Origin: Neocallimastix lanati (nom. inval.)
Taxonomy: Eukaryota > Neocallimastigomycota > Neocallimastigomycetes > Neocallimastigales > Neocallimastigaceae
Direction of reading: 5' to 3'
DNA: 64,000 bases
NCBI GenBank assembly: GCA_016946835.1
Contig: JACVTC010000130.1
Coordinates: 421,001 to 485,000, forward strand
In this document: one piece after another, positions 11,644-23,100 of the stretch
Layout: each line of letters opens with the position of its first letter
Numbering within the stretch: position 1 is the stretch's first letter
The notes under the pieces: model-generated
Seen by the model: only the letters and a program-made list of their open reading frames with translations
What the model was told of the DNA's origin: nothing
The model's database searches: none
Program-made: the position numbers and the translations under genes

Positions 11644-12867
11644 TTATTGAGTCTTTTTATCATCTGTTTCAGCTTTATCATCAGATTTTTCATCCTTTTG
11701 ACCTTCAACCTTTTCTGGAGTTTCGGTCTTTTCAATAGTTTTATTTTCAGTTTTTTTATCAGTAATCTTTTTTGTATTACTATATTGTTCAATTTTTTCA
11801 AGGACATTGTATAATGGTTTAGCATATTCTGGTTTAGGTACATTACCATTAAGAATATTTTCAACCGTTACTTCCTTACCATAAGCAGTAGCATTGGCAT
11901 CATCATTTTGTTGTATGACTGCACCTTCTACAGACATACCAACATAAGCTCCCTTAGATTTACCATAGGAAATAATGGCAGAAACATTCTTCACTGTACT
12001 ATTAATTTCAGCAGCTCTACCAACTTCACCAATAGCAACTGAAAGATTACCACCAAGAGTAATGTTTTCATTTTCACAAAAGTTCTTAACTGCTTCATTA
12101 GTGGTTAAAACCATAACTAATTCGATAATTTCTGCACCAATTTGACTACCAACACCAAAACCACCAGTCTTAACAGCTGATGGAGCAGACCAAGTACCAT
12201 CTGATAAACGAGAAATCAAGATACCGGAACCACCTCTAATAGTGAAAGATATACCAGCTTTACCAATGGTAAGAATAACTAAGCCTTTAGCTTTTTTAAT
12301 AGTTTCTGGGGAAATAATTGGATTCTTTTTTTTTTTTTTTTGTTTAAAAATAGTAATAAATGATATAAATTAAAAAACAATATAATATTAATATAAAATA
12401 ACAATAGTAATAATAATAATAAAATAATAAATTATTAAATTAATAAATTGGTTTATGATGGTTAATTAATCTTCAAATAAACTGATAAAAGTAAATTCAA
12501 TATTATATTATATAATATATTATATGTTTATATATCTTAATAAGAAAAAAAATAAACAATAAATTTTTCACTTTATGTAATAAATAAAAAAAATAAATAA
12601 ATAAATAAAAAACTTTTTTCTTCTTATAATCCTTTATTTATTTATTTATTATTTATTTATTTATTTTTTTTTTTTTTTCAAAAAAAAAAAAAAAAAACAT
12701 GTATCTATTTCTTTTATATAATATTTTACCTTTACTTGTAAGTTAGAATCAAAAACAAATTCTTGAAGAGTTTTAGCAGCCTTGTCACATTCTTTATCTA
12801 AATTAACAGGCATTAAACTCTTTATTTGAATTTTAATAGCATTAGTAATATCTTCAATAATTGGCAT
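11644..12867 (-). CDS. SYLF-domain (Ysc84/SH3YL1-like) protein, 2 exons
   Basis: Exons are 12867-12730 and 12324-11644, with one phase-0 intron (donor GTAAAA, acceptor after a poly(A) run ending AAAG), giving 272 residues. Residues 1-46 are the helical start (MPIIEDITNAIK...). Exon 2 opens with NPIISPETIKKAKGLVILT, then GKAGISFTIRGGSGILISRL and DGTWSAPSAVKTGGFGVGSQ, the hallmark SYLF (DUF500) blocks, followed by VMVLTTNEAVKNFCE and GGNLSVAIGEVGR. In yeast Ysc84/Lsb3 and animal SH3YL1 this domain binds phosphoinositides and actin at endocytic sites. Those proteins carry a C-terminal SH3 domain. Here the domain is followed instead by a Lys/Glu/Asp-rich tail (from about residue 228) and a stop, so there is no SH3. 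A role in cortical actin or membrane binding is inferred from the family only. The start ATG is the first in frame and the family typically starts this close to the domain. Confidence 0.88.
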
Positions 12868-13169
12868 TTTTAATATAATAAAAGTGTGATTTAATATTTA
12901 AAAAAAAAAATATTAAAAAATATTTATTTGGTTTTAAATAATAAATGAATATATATATTTATTTATTTTAAAAATATTGATTTTAAATTTATATAATATA
13001 ATAAATTTAGTTTTTATGTTTCTTTTAAACTTTTTTAAAGAAAAAAAAAAAGTACAATTAAAAATATTTTTTCTTATTTTTATAGTTTTTTTTTTATCTT
13101 AAATGCAATATATATTAATTAAATCTATATTATAATTTATTATAAATAAAGTTTAATAATAATTAATTA

Positions 13170-13215
<46 letters not shown>

Positions 13216-13232
13216 TTATATATATTTTTTTT

Positions 13233-13299
<67 letters not shown>

Positions 13300-13430
13300 G
13301 AAAAATTATATGTTAAAAATAAAAAAATAAAAAAATGGCTGTAATTATAATTATAATAATAATAATAATAAATAATAAATAATAAATAATAAATAATAAA
13401 TAATAATAATAATAATAATAATAAATAATA

Positions 13431-13466
<36 letters not shown>

Positions 13467-13821
13467 TATAATAATAATTATAATAATAATTTTTTTTTAT
13501 TATTAAAATTATATAGATAAATTTTATTTTTTTTTTATTCAAATAATCTACTATATTGCCATAATCATAGTTATCATCCATCCATTTCTTTTTTTTTTTT
13601 TTTCATGCAAAGAAATTTTTAAAATTTTAACACTTTAAAGTTAACATAAATAATTAATATCTTTTAATTTCCCATTAGAAGTAATTTTAAAAAAAATTTT
13701 AGTACTTTTATTGAAAATTATAATAAAAAAAAAAAAAAAACTGAAGAAAAATATAAAAGTTATAATAATAATTTTTTAATTATTATTTGTTATTTATTTA
13801 TTTTTATCACCAAATTATGAT

Positions 13822-13862
<41 letters not shown>

Positions 13863-14554
13863 CATGGCGTGAGAGTATGTTTTATCATTATAAAAAATAT
13901 TTATTAATAATATGTAATATTTTTTATTAAAAAATTACAAATATTTATATTATTAAGATCAATAATAATATATTTCTATAAAAATTTACATATTCACATT
14001 AATTATCTTTTAAATTATGTAAAGTGTTATTTTTTCTTATTCATGTAGAAACTATTTCATTACTTTCTTTTTTTTTTTTATTTAAAATAATAGCATTATA
14101 TATTATTTAAAAAAAAAAAAAAAAAAAAATTAAAAATTAAGTAATATAAAGGCTTTCAAACTGAATATAAATTTTTTTTTTTTTTTGTTTGCTTTTCATA
14201 ATAAATTCTAATAAATATATTGAATTCATGTAATAACTGTTAAAATAGAAAATTAAATATAAAAAAATAAAAAATAAAAAAAAGAGTTGTGATAATATAA
14301 AAATGTTCAAGTGTTAAATAATAGTGTTATTAAATTCTATTCATTTTAAATTATTATTTATTGATATATGTAAATAATTAATTAATTCAATAATACCATT
14401 ATAATAGTTGAATCATTTGAATAGTTAAGATGGCTACATTTCATATATAAATTAATATATCATATTACTTATTAGTATATCAATTATAGTAAAAATAGTA
14501 TCCTTGGCACTAACAAAGATGACATATTTATATACATAAAATAAATATATTATA
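12868..14554. other. AT-rich intergenic DNA with homopolymers
   Basis: It contains an ATT array (13172-13216), a very long A-run (about 13232-13287), AAT-type arrays (about 13345-13490), an A-run near 13725-13740 and a 39-base T-run (about 13824-13862). The short open frames here consist of Tyr/Ile/Leu repeats and are artefacts. No gene seen. Confidence 0.65.
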
Positions 14555-14680
14555 TTGATATTTAATACTTTCTTTTGATTCTAAGATTTCTTATTATTGA
14601 TATTTAATATATTCTTTTGATTCTAAGATTTCTTATTATTGAAATTTAATACATTCTTTTGATTCTAAGATTTCTAAGTA
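14555..14680. repeat. three tandem copies of a 42-bp unit
   Basis: Copies start at 14555, 14597 and 14639. Each contains ttcttttgattctaagattt with only scattered differences between copies. The repeat lies in noncoding DNA with no related copies noticed elsewhere in the window. Confidence 0.8.
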
Positions 14681-14872
14681 TTATAGTAATATTTAATTAT
14701 AATTAGCCACAAACATATTGAAACTTACTGTAATATTAATAATGCATAAGCCACAATATATAATAAAATGGTATTGATATAATTTTAAAACTTTATATAA
14801 ATAAATAAATATAAAAAAAAAAAAATAATAAATCAATAACAAATAATTAAAATAATATTAAATAATTATAAG

Positions 14873-15015
14873 GTCGTGTTGTTTCTTCGCCAATTCCTAT
14901 TTTCATATAATTGGTTTTCTATACCTTTTAACCCAATCTAGTACTACCTAGTACTATTCTTTGAAGGTTATCATAGAGTAGTCCACGCACAAATCCAGTC
15001 CAGGGAAAACTTTTA
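14873..15015. other. GC-richer island of unknown nature
   Basis: About 140 bases are markedly richer in G and C than the surrounding DNA and contain a short palindromic motif (agtactacctagtact). No open frame spans it on either strand. The minus strand gives a short coding-like piece (VFPGLDLCVDYSM) broken by stops. It is either a relict of a coding or mobile sequence or a structured noncoding RNA. I could not match it to a known RNA family. Confidence 0.35.
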
Positions 15016-16412
15016 TGAGCATTAAAATGAAAACTTTATCATAATAAATAACAAATAAATATAATGAAATATAAGAAAAAAAATTAATAAAAATCATAAT
15101 TGTTACTCAACTATTATTTTCTATAATGATTTTATTATAAAAAATAATAATTGAATAACATGTTTAAGATTAATAATAACAGTAGTAGAAAAATGTATTT
15201 ATAATAATAATAGATTATATTTATAATAAATAATAATAATAAAAAGATAGTATTATTTAATAATTTATAATAAAAATTTTCTTTTAGTTAACAATAATAA
15301 AAAGATACTTACAATAGGCATATTAATTATTATTTATTATTACAAATACTATAATTATACTATAATTATACTATAATTAAATTTCTATTATAAATTTGAA
15401 ATTTATTATTAATAATATTATTATTTATTAACCCAATTATTATAATATTAATAATAAATTTCAATTTTATTATATAATAATAATTTATTATTTAATTATA
15501 TTCAAATTTCTTTTTTATATTTACCAATATTACAAAATATGATTTTTTTATTTTCTTAAAGCCATATTTATAATTTTTAAATTTAATCAAAAAGTTTAGA
15601 AAATTCGAGATAGTGTATAAATTGGTCTTTTTTTTCCTAAATTAATGGCAAAAAAAATCTAATTTTCATCATCTGAAAATATAAGCCACCATAGTTTTTA
15701 TTTATTACAAACTAAGATATTTATTATAAAATATTTATATTAGATAGCATTTTAAATTATTATGTTAAGAAAAGAACTTTTTTTCTTTATTTTTTCTTTA
15801 TTTTTTAATTAAATAAAAAAATAAAAAAAAAAAAAAAAAAATAGAATTAAAAGGAACAAACGAAAATAAGAATATAATGTATTAATAAGTACTTATTTTA
15901 TATATAAGAATATAATGTATTAATAAGTACTTTTGTTTTTATTTCAATAAATATCATATCATATGTTTTTAATTAATAATTAAACAGAAACCAAAAAAAA
16001 AAAAAAAAAAATAATGATACTGAGTTTAAATATAAAAAAATATTATTCATATATGCCCTTTTTCTTCTTCTTTTTTTTTACAAATAGAAAAATGAATGAT
16101 AAAACATCAAAGTTTAATTTTATTTTATTTTATTTTGCTTTGTTTTTATATATATATTTTTTTTTTATTTTTTTATTTTTTTTTATTTCTAAATTGGATA
16201 AATAAATTAATAATAATTAATTAAGCATTTATTTTTTATTTATTTAATATATTAAAATAGCTAAGGAAATCAATTATAATTAATACTAATTGATAATTTT
16301 TTATTTTATTTAGGCTAAGTCTGGCAAATTCTATTTTTTTGTTTTTCGAAATAATGAAAAGGGAAATTTTTATGAAAAATTATGAGTAATAATTATAAAT
16401 AATAATTATGAA
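15016..16412. other. AT-rich intergenic DNA
   Basis: Low-complexity sequence with many TA/AT-rich short inverted repeats (around 15355-15490) and a duplicated ~25-base block (aagaatataatgtattaata) at about 15867 and 15907. A small open frame at 16014 is mostly Phe codons from T-runs. No supported gene. Confidence 0.6.
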
Positions 16413-16962
16413 AAATAATAAATAATAAATAATGAATAATAAATAATAAATAATAAATAATAAATAATAAATAATGAATAATAAATAATAAATAATAAAT
16501 AATAAATAATAAATAATAAATAATAAATAATAAATAATAAATAATGAATAATAAATAATAAATAATAAATAATAAATAATAAATAATAAATAATAAATAA
16601 TAAATAATAAATAATAAATAATAAATAATAAATAATAAATAATAAATAATAAATAATAAATAATAAATAATAAATAATAAATAATAAATAATAAATAATA
16701 AATAATAAATAATAAATAATAAATAATTAAATAATAAATAATAAATAATAAATAATTAAATAATAAATAATTAAATAATAATTATGAATAATAAATAATA
16801 GACAATAACCCTTTTTAATAATAGCAATGATAATAATAATAATAAATAATAAATAATAAATAATAAATAATAAATAATAAATAATAAATAATAAATAATA
16901 AATAATAAATAATAAATAATAAATAATAAATAATAAATAATAAATAATAAATAATAATAAAT
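16413..16962. repeat. heptanucleotide array (AAATAAT)n, ~550 bp
   Basis: Long, nearly perfect tandem copies of the 7-mer aataata run from about 16413 to 16785 with a few variant units (aatgaat, aattaaat). After a 45-base interruption they resume from about 16831 to 16962. The period of 7 gives open frames of Tyr/Leu/Phe/Ile repeats in all phases, which are not genes. Confidence 0.9.
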
Positions 16963-17282
16963 TATTAATAATAAAAGGTTGTATTTTATAATAATAAATA
17001 ATTAAATAATAATAAATAATAATTAATTAGTAGTATTTGTTTTAAAAAAAGTTTAAAATTTTATAGTAAAATTTAGAGTTTATGGTCAATCATCAAACGT
17101 TGCACAAAATACAATTACTTTTATATAATTCAATTAAATGAATAATATTTAATCTATCTTAATTAAATATAATAATGAAATCGATAGTACATGGAATTAT
17201 CATAAAAAGTTAAGTAAAAAAGTTAACCTCAAATATATAAAAGATAGTCAAAGTTTCATCTTCTATTTTTTCTATTAATTGA
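16963..17282. other. unique AT-rich spacer between heptamer arrays
   Basis: About 320 bases of ordinary AT-rich sequence separate two heptamer arrays. No coding or structural signal was found. Confidence 0.6.
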
Positions 17283-17495
17283 ATGATAAATAATAAATAA
17301 TAAATTATAAATAATAAATAATAAATAATAAATAATAAATAATAAATAATAAATAATAAATAATAAATAATAAATAATAAATAATAAATAATAAATAATA
17401 AATAATAAATAATAAATAATAACTAATAAATAATAAATAATAATAATAAATAATAAATAATAAATAATAAATAATAAATAATAAATAATAATAAA
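17283..17495. repeat. second (AAATAAT)n heptamer array
   Basis: About 210 bases carry the same 7-mer and the same strand bias as the array at 16413-16962. Variant units near 17420-17450 (aactaat, aataata) interrupt it. Confidence 0.9.
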
Positions 17496-17651
17496 ATTAT
17501 ATAAATAAAGAGTATTTATTAATAAATATAAGAAATATTCATACATAGCTTTTAAATAATAAATTTTAAATACTAATATTTCTGATTATTTTCAAAATAA
17601 TAAATATTATTTGTGTTTCTTGGTGTTCCAGGTAATACAGAACATGCACAC

Positions 17652-17824
17652 AAACAAACAAACAAACAAATAAATAAATAAATAAATAGTAAATAAATAA
17701 ATAAATAGTAAATAAATAAATAAATAGTAAATAAATAAATAAATAGTAAATAAATAAATAAATAAATAGTAAATAAATAAATAAATAGTAAATAAATAAA
17801 TAAATAGTAAATAAATAAATAAAA
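17652..17824. repeat. 19-bp minisatellite (AAATAAATAAATAAATAGT)n
   Basis: After a short CAAA tetranucleotide run (17652-17670), about eight units of four AAAT repeats capped by AGT follow. One unit carries one extra tetranucleotide. The higher-order unit was probably derived from an AAAT microsatellite. Confidence 0.85.
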
Positions 17825-18789
17825 AGAATGTGGTTGTATTTCTATAATAAATAAAGTTTATAATAAAAATTTCTAAAATTTGATATATGAAAGTATTTTC
17901 TTTTTTTTTTTTCTTTTTTTTTTTTTTTTATTTGTTTTTCATTTTTTACTTTTTATTTTGTAACCTGAAATTAAAGAAATAAAACATTTTAAACTTTATT
18001 TGTATATAAATTAAATTAATATACCAAATAAATAAAACTTTAATCAAAATATTATTAATTAGAAAAAAAGTTGAATTGAATATATTTTAAATATAAATTG
18101 AATGTTAATCAACTTTCAATATGTTTTGAAATTAATTTTATATATAATAAAATCAATGGCATAATATAATATAATAAATTAATCATATATATTTATTTAT
18201 TATTTTAAATTTGAAATAGTTTTTAACGTTTTTTTTTTATTTTATTAAAAATTATTTAATATATTGATTTTGTGTAAAAAAAAAATATAAAAATAAAATA
18301 AAATAAAATTAAATTAAATTAAAATAAAATAAAAAGTCCATTTTATTTTAATATATAGTAACATATTAATTATTAATAATATTAAATAATAGGGTATATT
18401 AATTAATATATAGGATAATATACATAGAATATAATACAATAGAATAAAATAGAATAGATAAAATCAATGAATTAATAATCCATAATGTTTTTAATTGACT
18501 ATATATTATTTTATGTATTGAATTTTGTTGACGCATATATTAAAATATATTTTAATATATTATATTTATTTTTTTGTATTACATTAGAATATAATAATTA
18601 TCTTTTTTTTATTTTAAACTTTATTTATTATTATTTTTGTTGTATCCGTTACTAATATGAAAAAATTAAATTAAAAAAATATAAAATTATATTGTTATTC
18701 ATTTTAATTTTATGATTATATATTAATATATTTTAATATATATTATTAAATAGTTTATTATAACTAATATTTATTTTTTTATTTTATAT
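17825..18789. other. AT-rich intergenic DNA
   Basis: Low-complexity AT sequence with poly(T) near 17903-17930, AAAAT runs near 18290-18330 and no coding-like frame. Confidence 0.6.
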
Positions 18790-18982
18790 ATTTATTTATT
18801 ATTTATTATTTATTATTTATTTATTTATTTATTATTTATTTATTATTTATTTATTATTTATTTATTATTATTTATTTATTTATTATTTATTTATTTATTA
18901 TTTATTTATTTATTTATTATTTATTTATTTATTATTTATTTATTATTTATTTATTTATTTATTTATTATTTATTATTTATTA
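18790..18982. repeat. TTATTTA/TTATT mixed microsatellite
   Basis: About 190 bases of alternating ATTT tetramers and TTATTAT-type heptamers. This is the reverse-complement flavour of the AAATAAT arrays found 2 kb upstream. Confidence 0.8.
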
Positions 18983-20102
18983 TAAATCATAAATCATGAA
19001 CGATAAATAAATTCTTTGAAAAAATTTTTCTTTTTTTACTTAAAACAAAATTTTATTTAAATCGAATAAAATTATAAATTATAAACAAAAATAGTGTATA
19101 ATAGAACTATTAACGATTTATTCTTTTTATATTTGAATATAAAATAGATCTATTAATTTATTCTTTAATGTTTAAATGATATTATAATGTTATAATCATT
19201 TTTTTGGAATAAATTAATTAGATGTATTTCATTTAAACAGATAAATTGGTCGTTGAAAGTTTAATCAAAATCATAAATATATATATATATTTTTAATTTA
19301 ATTTTATATTAACAATTCCATTCGAATTCAAATATCAGGAAAAAAGTAATAAATAAAAAGAAAACTATTTTTTTTTTATTTAATATTAAATATAAACAAT
19401 TCTTAAAGCGAAATTCTAGTGAAATATATATATAAAAAAATACAAATAATAATACATTATAGAGTAATAAAATTTTCAACAATGTATAAAGTCTACTTAT
19501 ATATAAATCAATTATTATTATTATTATTTTTTCTATTTGAAGGATATTTTTGGAAATGAAAATAATTCTGTTGTATTAATTATAAAAATTATAATTTAAA
19601 TAAAAATAAAAAGATAATTTAATCATAAAAGTTTTATATATATTATACAAAGAGAAAATACAGACAATATAAAAAAATTGTTTTTTTTTTAGGATTAGAT
19701 AGTTTTTTTGATTATAGTATATTAATTTTATTAACAATTTAATAGAATAAAATAGTTCAATGTAAATTATAAATTATAATGAAATCAATTAAACAAAAAA
19801 AAAAAAAAAAATCAGAATTGATTAGAAAGAATTATTTTAAAAATAATATCAAAAAATACTCAAAAATTAATACATATATCAGTATATATATAAATTAAAG
19901 AAAATAAAGAAAATAAATAAAGATATTTTATTGCTAACAAAGAAATATAAAAAAAAAACTTTTTAATTTAAAAATTTTTAAAAATGAAATTTTATTTAAA
20001 ATAAAAATATTAATATTTATATATATGTATATAGTTTTATTTTATTTTATTTTATTTTATTTTTAGACATTTATATAAGTAAAAATATTAATATTTATAA
20101 AA
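18983..20102. other. AT-rich region upstream of the disordered-protein gene
   Basis: About 1.1 kb precede the first exon at 20103. The region holds T- and A-runs, an ATTTT run directly upstream (20036-20062) and a TATA-rich segment. It presumably includes the promoter, but no element could be pinned down. Confidence 0.5.
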
Positions 20103-23100
20103 ATGTTTGCTGGAAAAAGAAAAGAATTACAAGAAACTATTGCCAACTGGAAAAAATCACCTGAACTTACAAGAAGTAGTAGTGCAAGATCAATTGGTTC
20201 AAAAGTAAATTTAGGCTTAAATTTTATAAGAATATCTATATTATTTTAAGGACTATAAATCTTTTTTTTATATATATATATATATAAATACAATAATAAT
20301 AAATATATAATAAATTTAATAAAATAAAATAAAATATATAATAATATAGTAATCAATACTTTGATTAACTAAAAATTATTATTTTTATTCTATTGTTTAT
20401 CCTATATTTTTTTTTTATTATTTTTATTATTGTTTTTTTTTATATTAAAAATAATAATAAAGGAATACCCAAATAATATAACTCCTCCTACAAACAATAA
20501 ATTATTTCGCTCACAATCAACACGCTCACCAAGAAGATTACCATTTTTCAAGAATAATAAACATGGAATATTTAATGTAAATAATGATAATAATAATTCA
20601 TTTAAAGAAGAAAAGCCAATGAAACCTATTTATATTAATCCAAATTCAGATTCTATAGTGGATAAAAATAGAGCCACGATAAATTATAGTAGTCATGCGT
20701 TGAGTCCTCTTTTATCACCAGCATCAAAAGAAAAATCTCAAACATTTTTCTCACCTCCAGTTAATTACAAACCTGACCCTGATTTTTCAGAACAAGAACT
20801 CGAAGAAAAAAGGGGTAGAAGAAGATCAAGGTCTTTTTCTGGTTATACTAATAAAGTTGTGAATCCAGCCTTTTATCCACCAGTCCCTCCAATTCCAAAT
20901 GAACCAAAGGTTCCAATAACACCTAAGAGAAGTAAATCTTTAACAAGAGGAAGAACTCCAACCCGTCAACAAAATACGAATTCAACTTTAAATTCTGCAA
21001 GAAAAGCAGTTCAAAATGTAAAAAATAGACAACAAAATGGTCAACAAAATTTGAAAAATACACCTTCATTAAATGAATTAAGTAGAAAAGCATCACAGTC
21101 ATCAAAATTAGAAGAAAAAAGTTCTACCCTTGAACGATTACAACCCCCAGTTAATGGTCAAACTTCATTAAAGCGTACTCAAAGTTTAAAGGCATCATTA
21201 CAGAGATGGGGTGTTGAACATAAAAAGTCACAATCTCAACTTTCAAATCCTTCAACCCCTACTTCACCAGTTCCACCAGTACCTCTTGTTCCACAATTGA
21301 CAAGTTCACCAACTATGTCAAGTGAAGAAAATTCATTTAATTCTCCTCCAAAAAAATTGGATAATTCAATGACTAATTGGAGTCATTCAAATTCAAATGA
21401 CAGTATTTTAAGTAATCCACCTCGTAAAAGTTCAAAACCAGTTAATCAAAATACTCTAAGTCCACAAAATAACTTCAATAGTAACAATACTAGAAAAATT
21501 AATGGTAAACTATCAAATGAATTATTAGTTACTTCCTTAAGTGATACCACTTCAGCTTTAAGTGAACCAAAAGAAAACTTAACCGGTCTCAGTAGATCTG
21601 CCAGTTTAAAGAATAGTAGTACCGAAAATTCTACTTTACTTAGAAAACATAGTTATCGTATGTCTATTTACTCAGATTTGGATGACCCTAGTATGGATTC
21701 ATTAGATAATTCTACGTTCATAAAAAGTTTTGTTAAGGAAAAAAATGGTGAAAATACCATTCTTGAAGAAGAAGAAGAAGAAGAAGAAGAAGAAGGAGAA
21801 AAAGAACCATTAAGAAAAGAAAGTTTATTACCTTCTAATGAAGACTTTACTAATGAATCTAGAAAGGATGACGGTTCCATTGATAATAATAATAATAATA
21901 AGTCCTTCAAAATTTTAGGAAAAAAGCATTCTATTTCTAATCTTTATCGTGATAGAAGAAGAGCTTCTCCTCCTCAAAATGAATATAAAGAACCCTTAAA
22001 GCCTAAAGAACCACTTAATCTTATGGAATCTGTAAAGCCTACGGAATCAGTGAAACCAATGGAACCTATGAAACGTATGGAACCAGTAAAGACTGTGGAA
22101 TCTACTATTGAATCTGTGAAGCCTCTAGAGAAAAAGGAAACCTTTAGTTTTGAAGAAGAACAGGAGGGTCATAAAGATGATCATTCTCTTAATATAAATC
22201 GCCATTCAGAAGACCGTCGCCATACGAAAGAAAGACGTCATCCAGAAGACAATCCTAATACAGAAGATAATCATTATACAGAAGATAGTCGTTACAAAGA
22301 AGATAATCATAACCAAAAAGATAGACGCTATAAAGAAAATGTTCGTTTCAAAGAAGACAATAGCTATCTTGAAGATAAACAAGATCCAGAAGATAAAACT
22401 AATGAAGAAGAAGATAGTAAACATGATGATAAAGATGATAATGGCAATAAACGTACAAGTCTCTCTTCCTATCCAGATGATGATGGAGTTGAAGAAGTAA
22501 TATATGCTACAATTAGAACCATGCGTTCATCAACTTCTACTATAAGTAATGAATTACCAGATATAACTGTTCTTTCTAATTCGGATGCTGGTAATGGTGA
22601 TATTTCAAGTACTACTACTCCTCCTTCTACTGTAAATCAATCCTCTTCCATGGCTAATCAAGCGACAAGTAGAATAAATAATGATAAACCTAAATTAACT
22701 ACAACTTTAGAAGTTTCTAATGAAGAATCAAAACATGAAATTGAAAGTGAAAGAAGTCCATTTACAGATATTGGAACAGATGTTTCATCCCCAATATGTA
22801 ATCCTAATAATATATTGAGTGATAAGTTCAATGAAAATAATTATATTCCAAATCTTCCACCATTTAAAGGAGAAGAACATGGATTGAAAATGAAAAGATC
22901 GAATTCTTTTACTAAATCTAGAAAAAATATATTAATGAGACCAAGAGAACGTTTCCCAAGATCAGCTTCTTTAAAATCAAAGCAACAAGATGATGAAGAT
23001 CAATACCTTTCCGTCGAAAGAGAAAAGAAGAGTGTTAATAAATCATTAGATAATTTATTAGCTCAATTAGAAAAGATTAAAAATGAAGAATCAAATGAAA

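Noticed and set aside
17256-17546. Open frame made of Tyr-Leu-Leu-Phe-Ile-Ile repeats, and similar ones at 40746-41121
   Set aside because: These are translations of the period-7 microsatellite, open in all phases with no start context, splice logic or homology.
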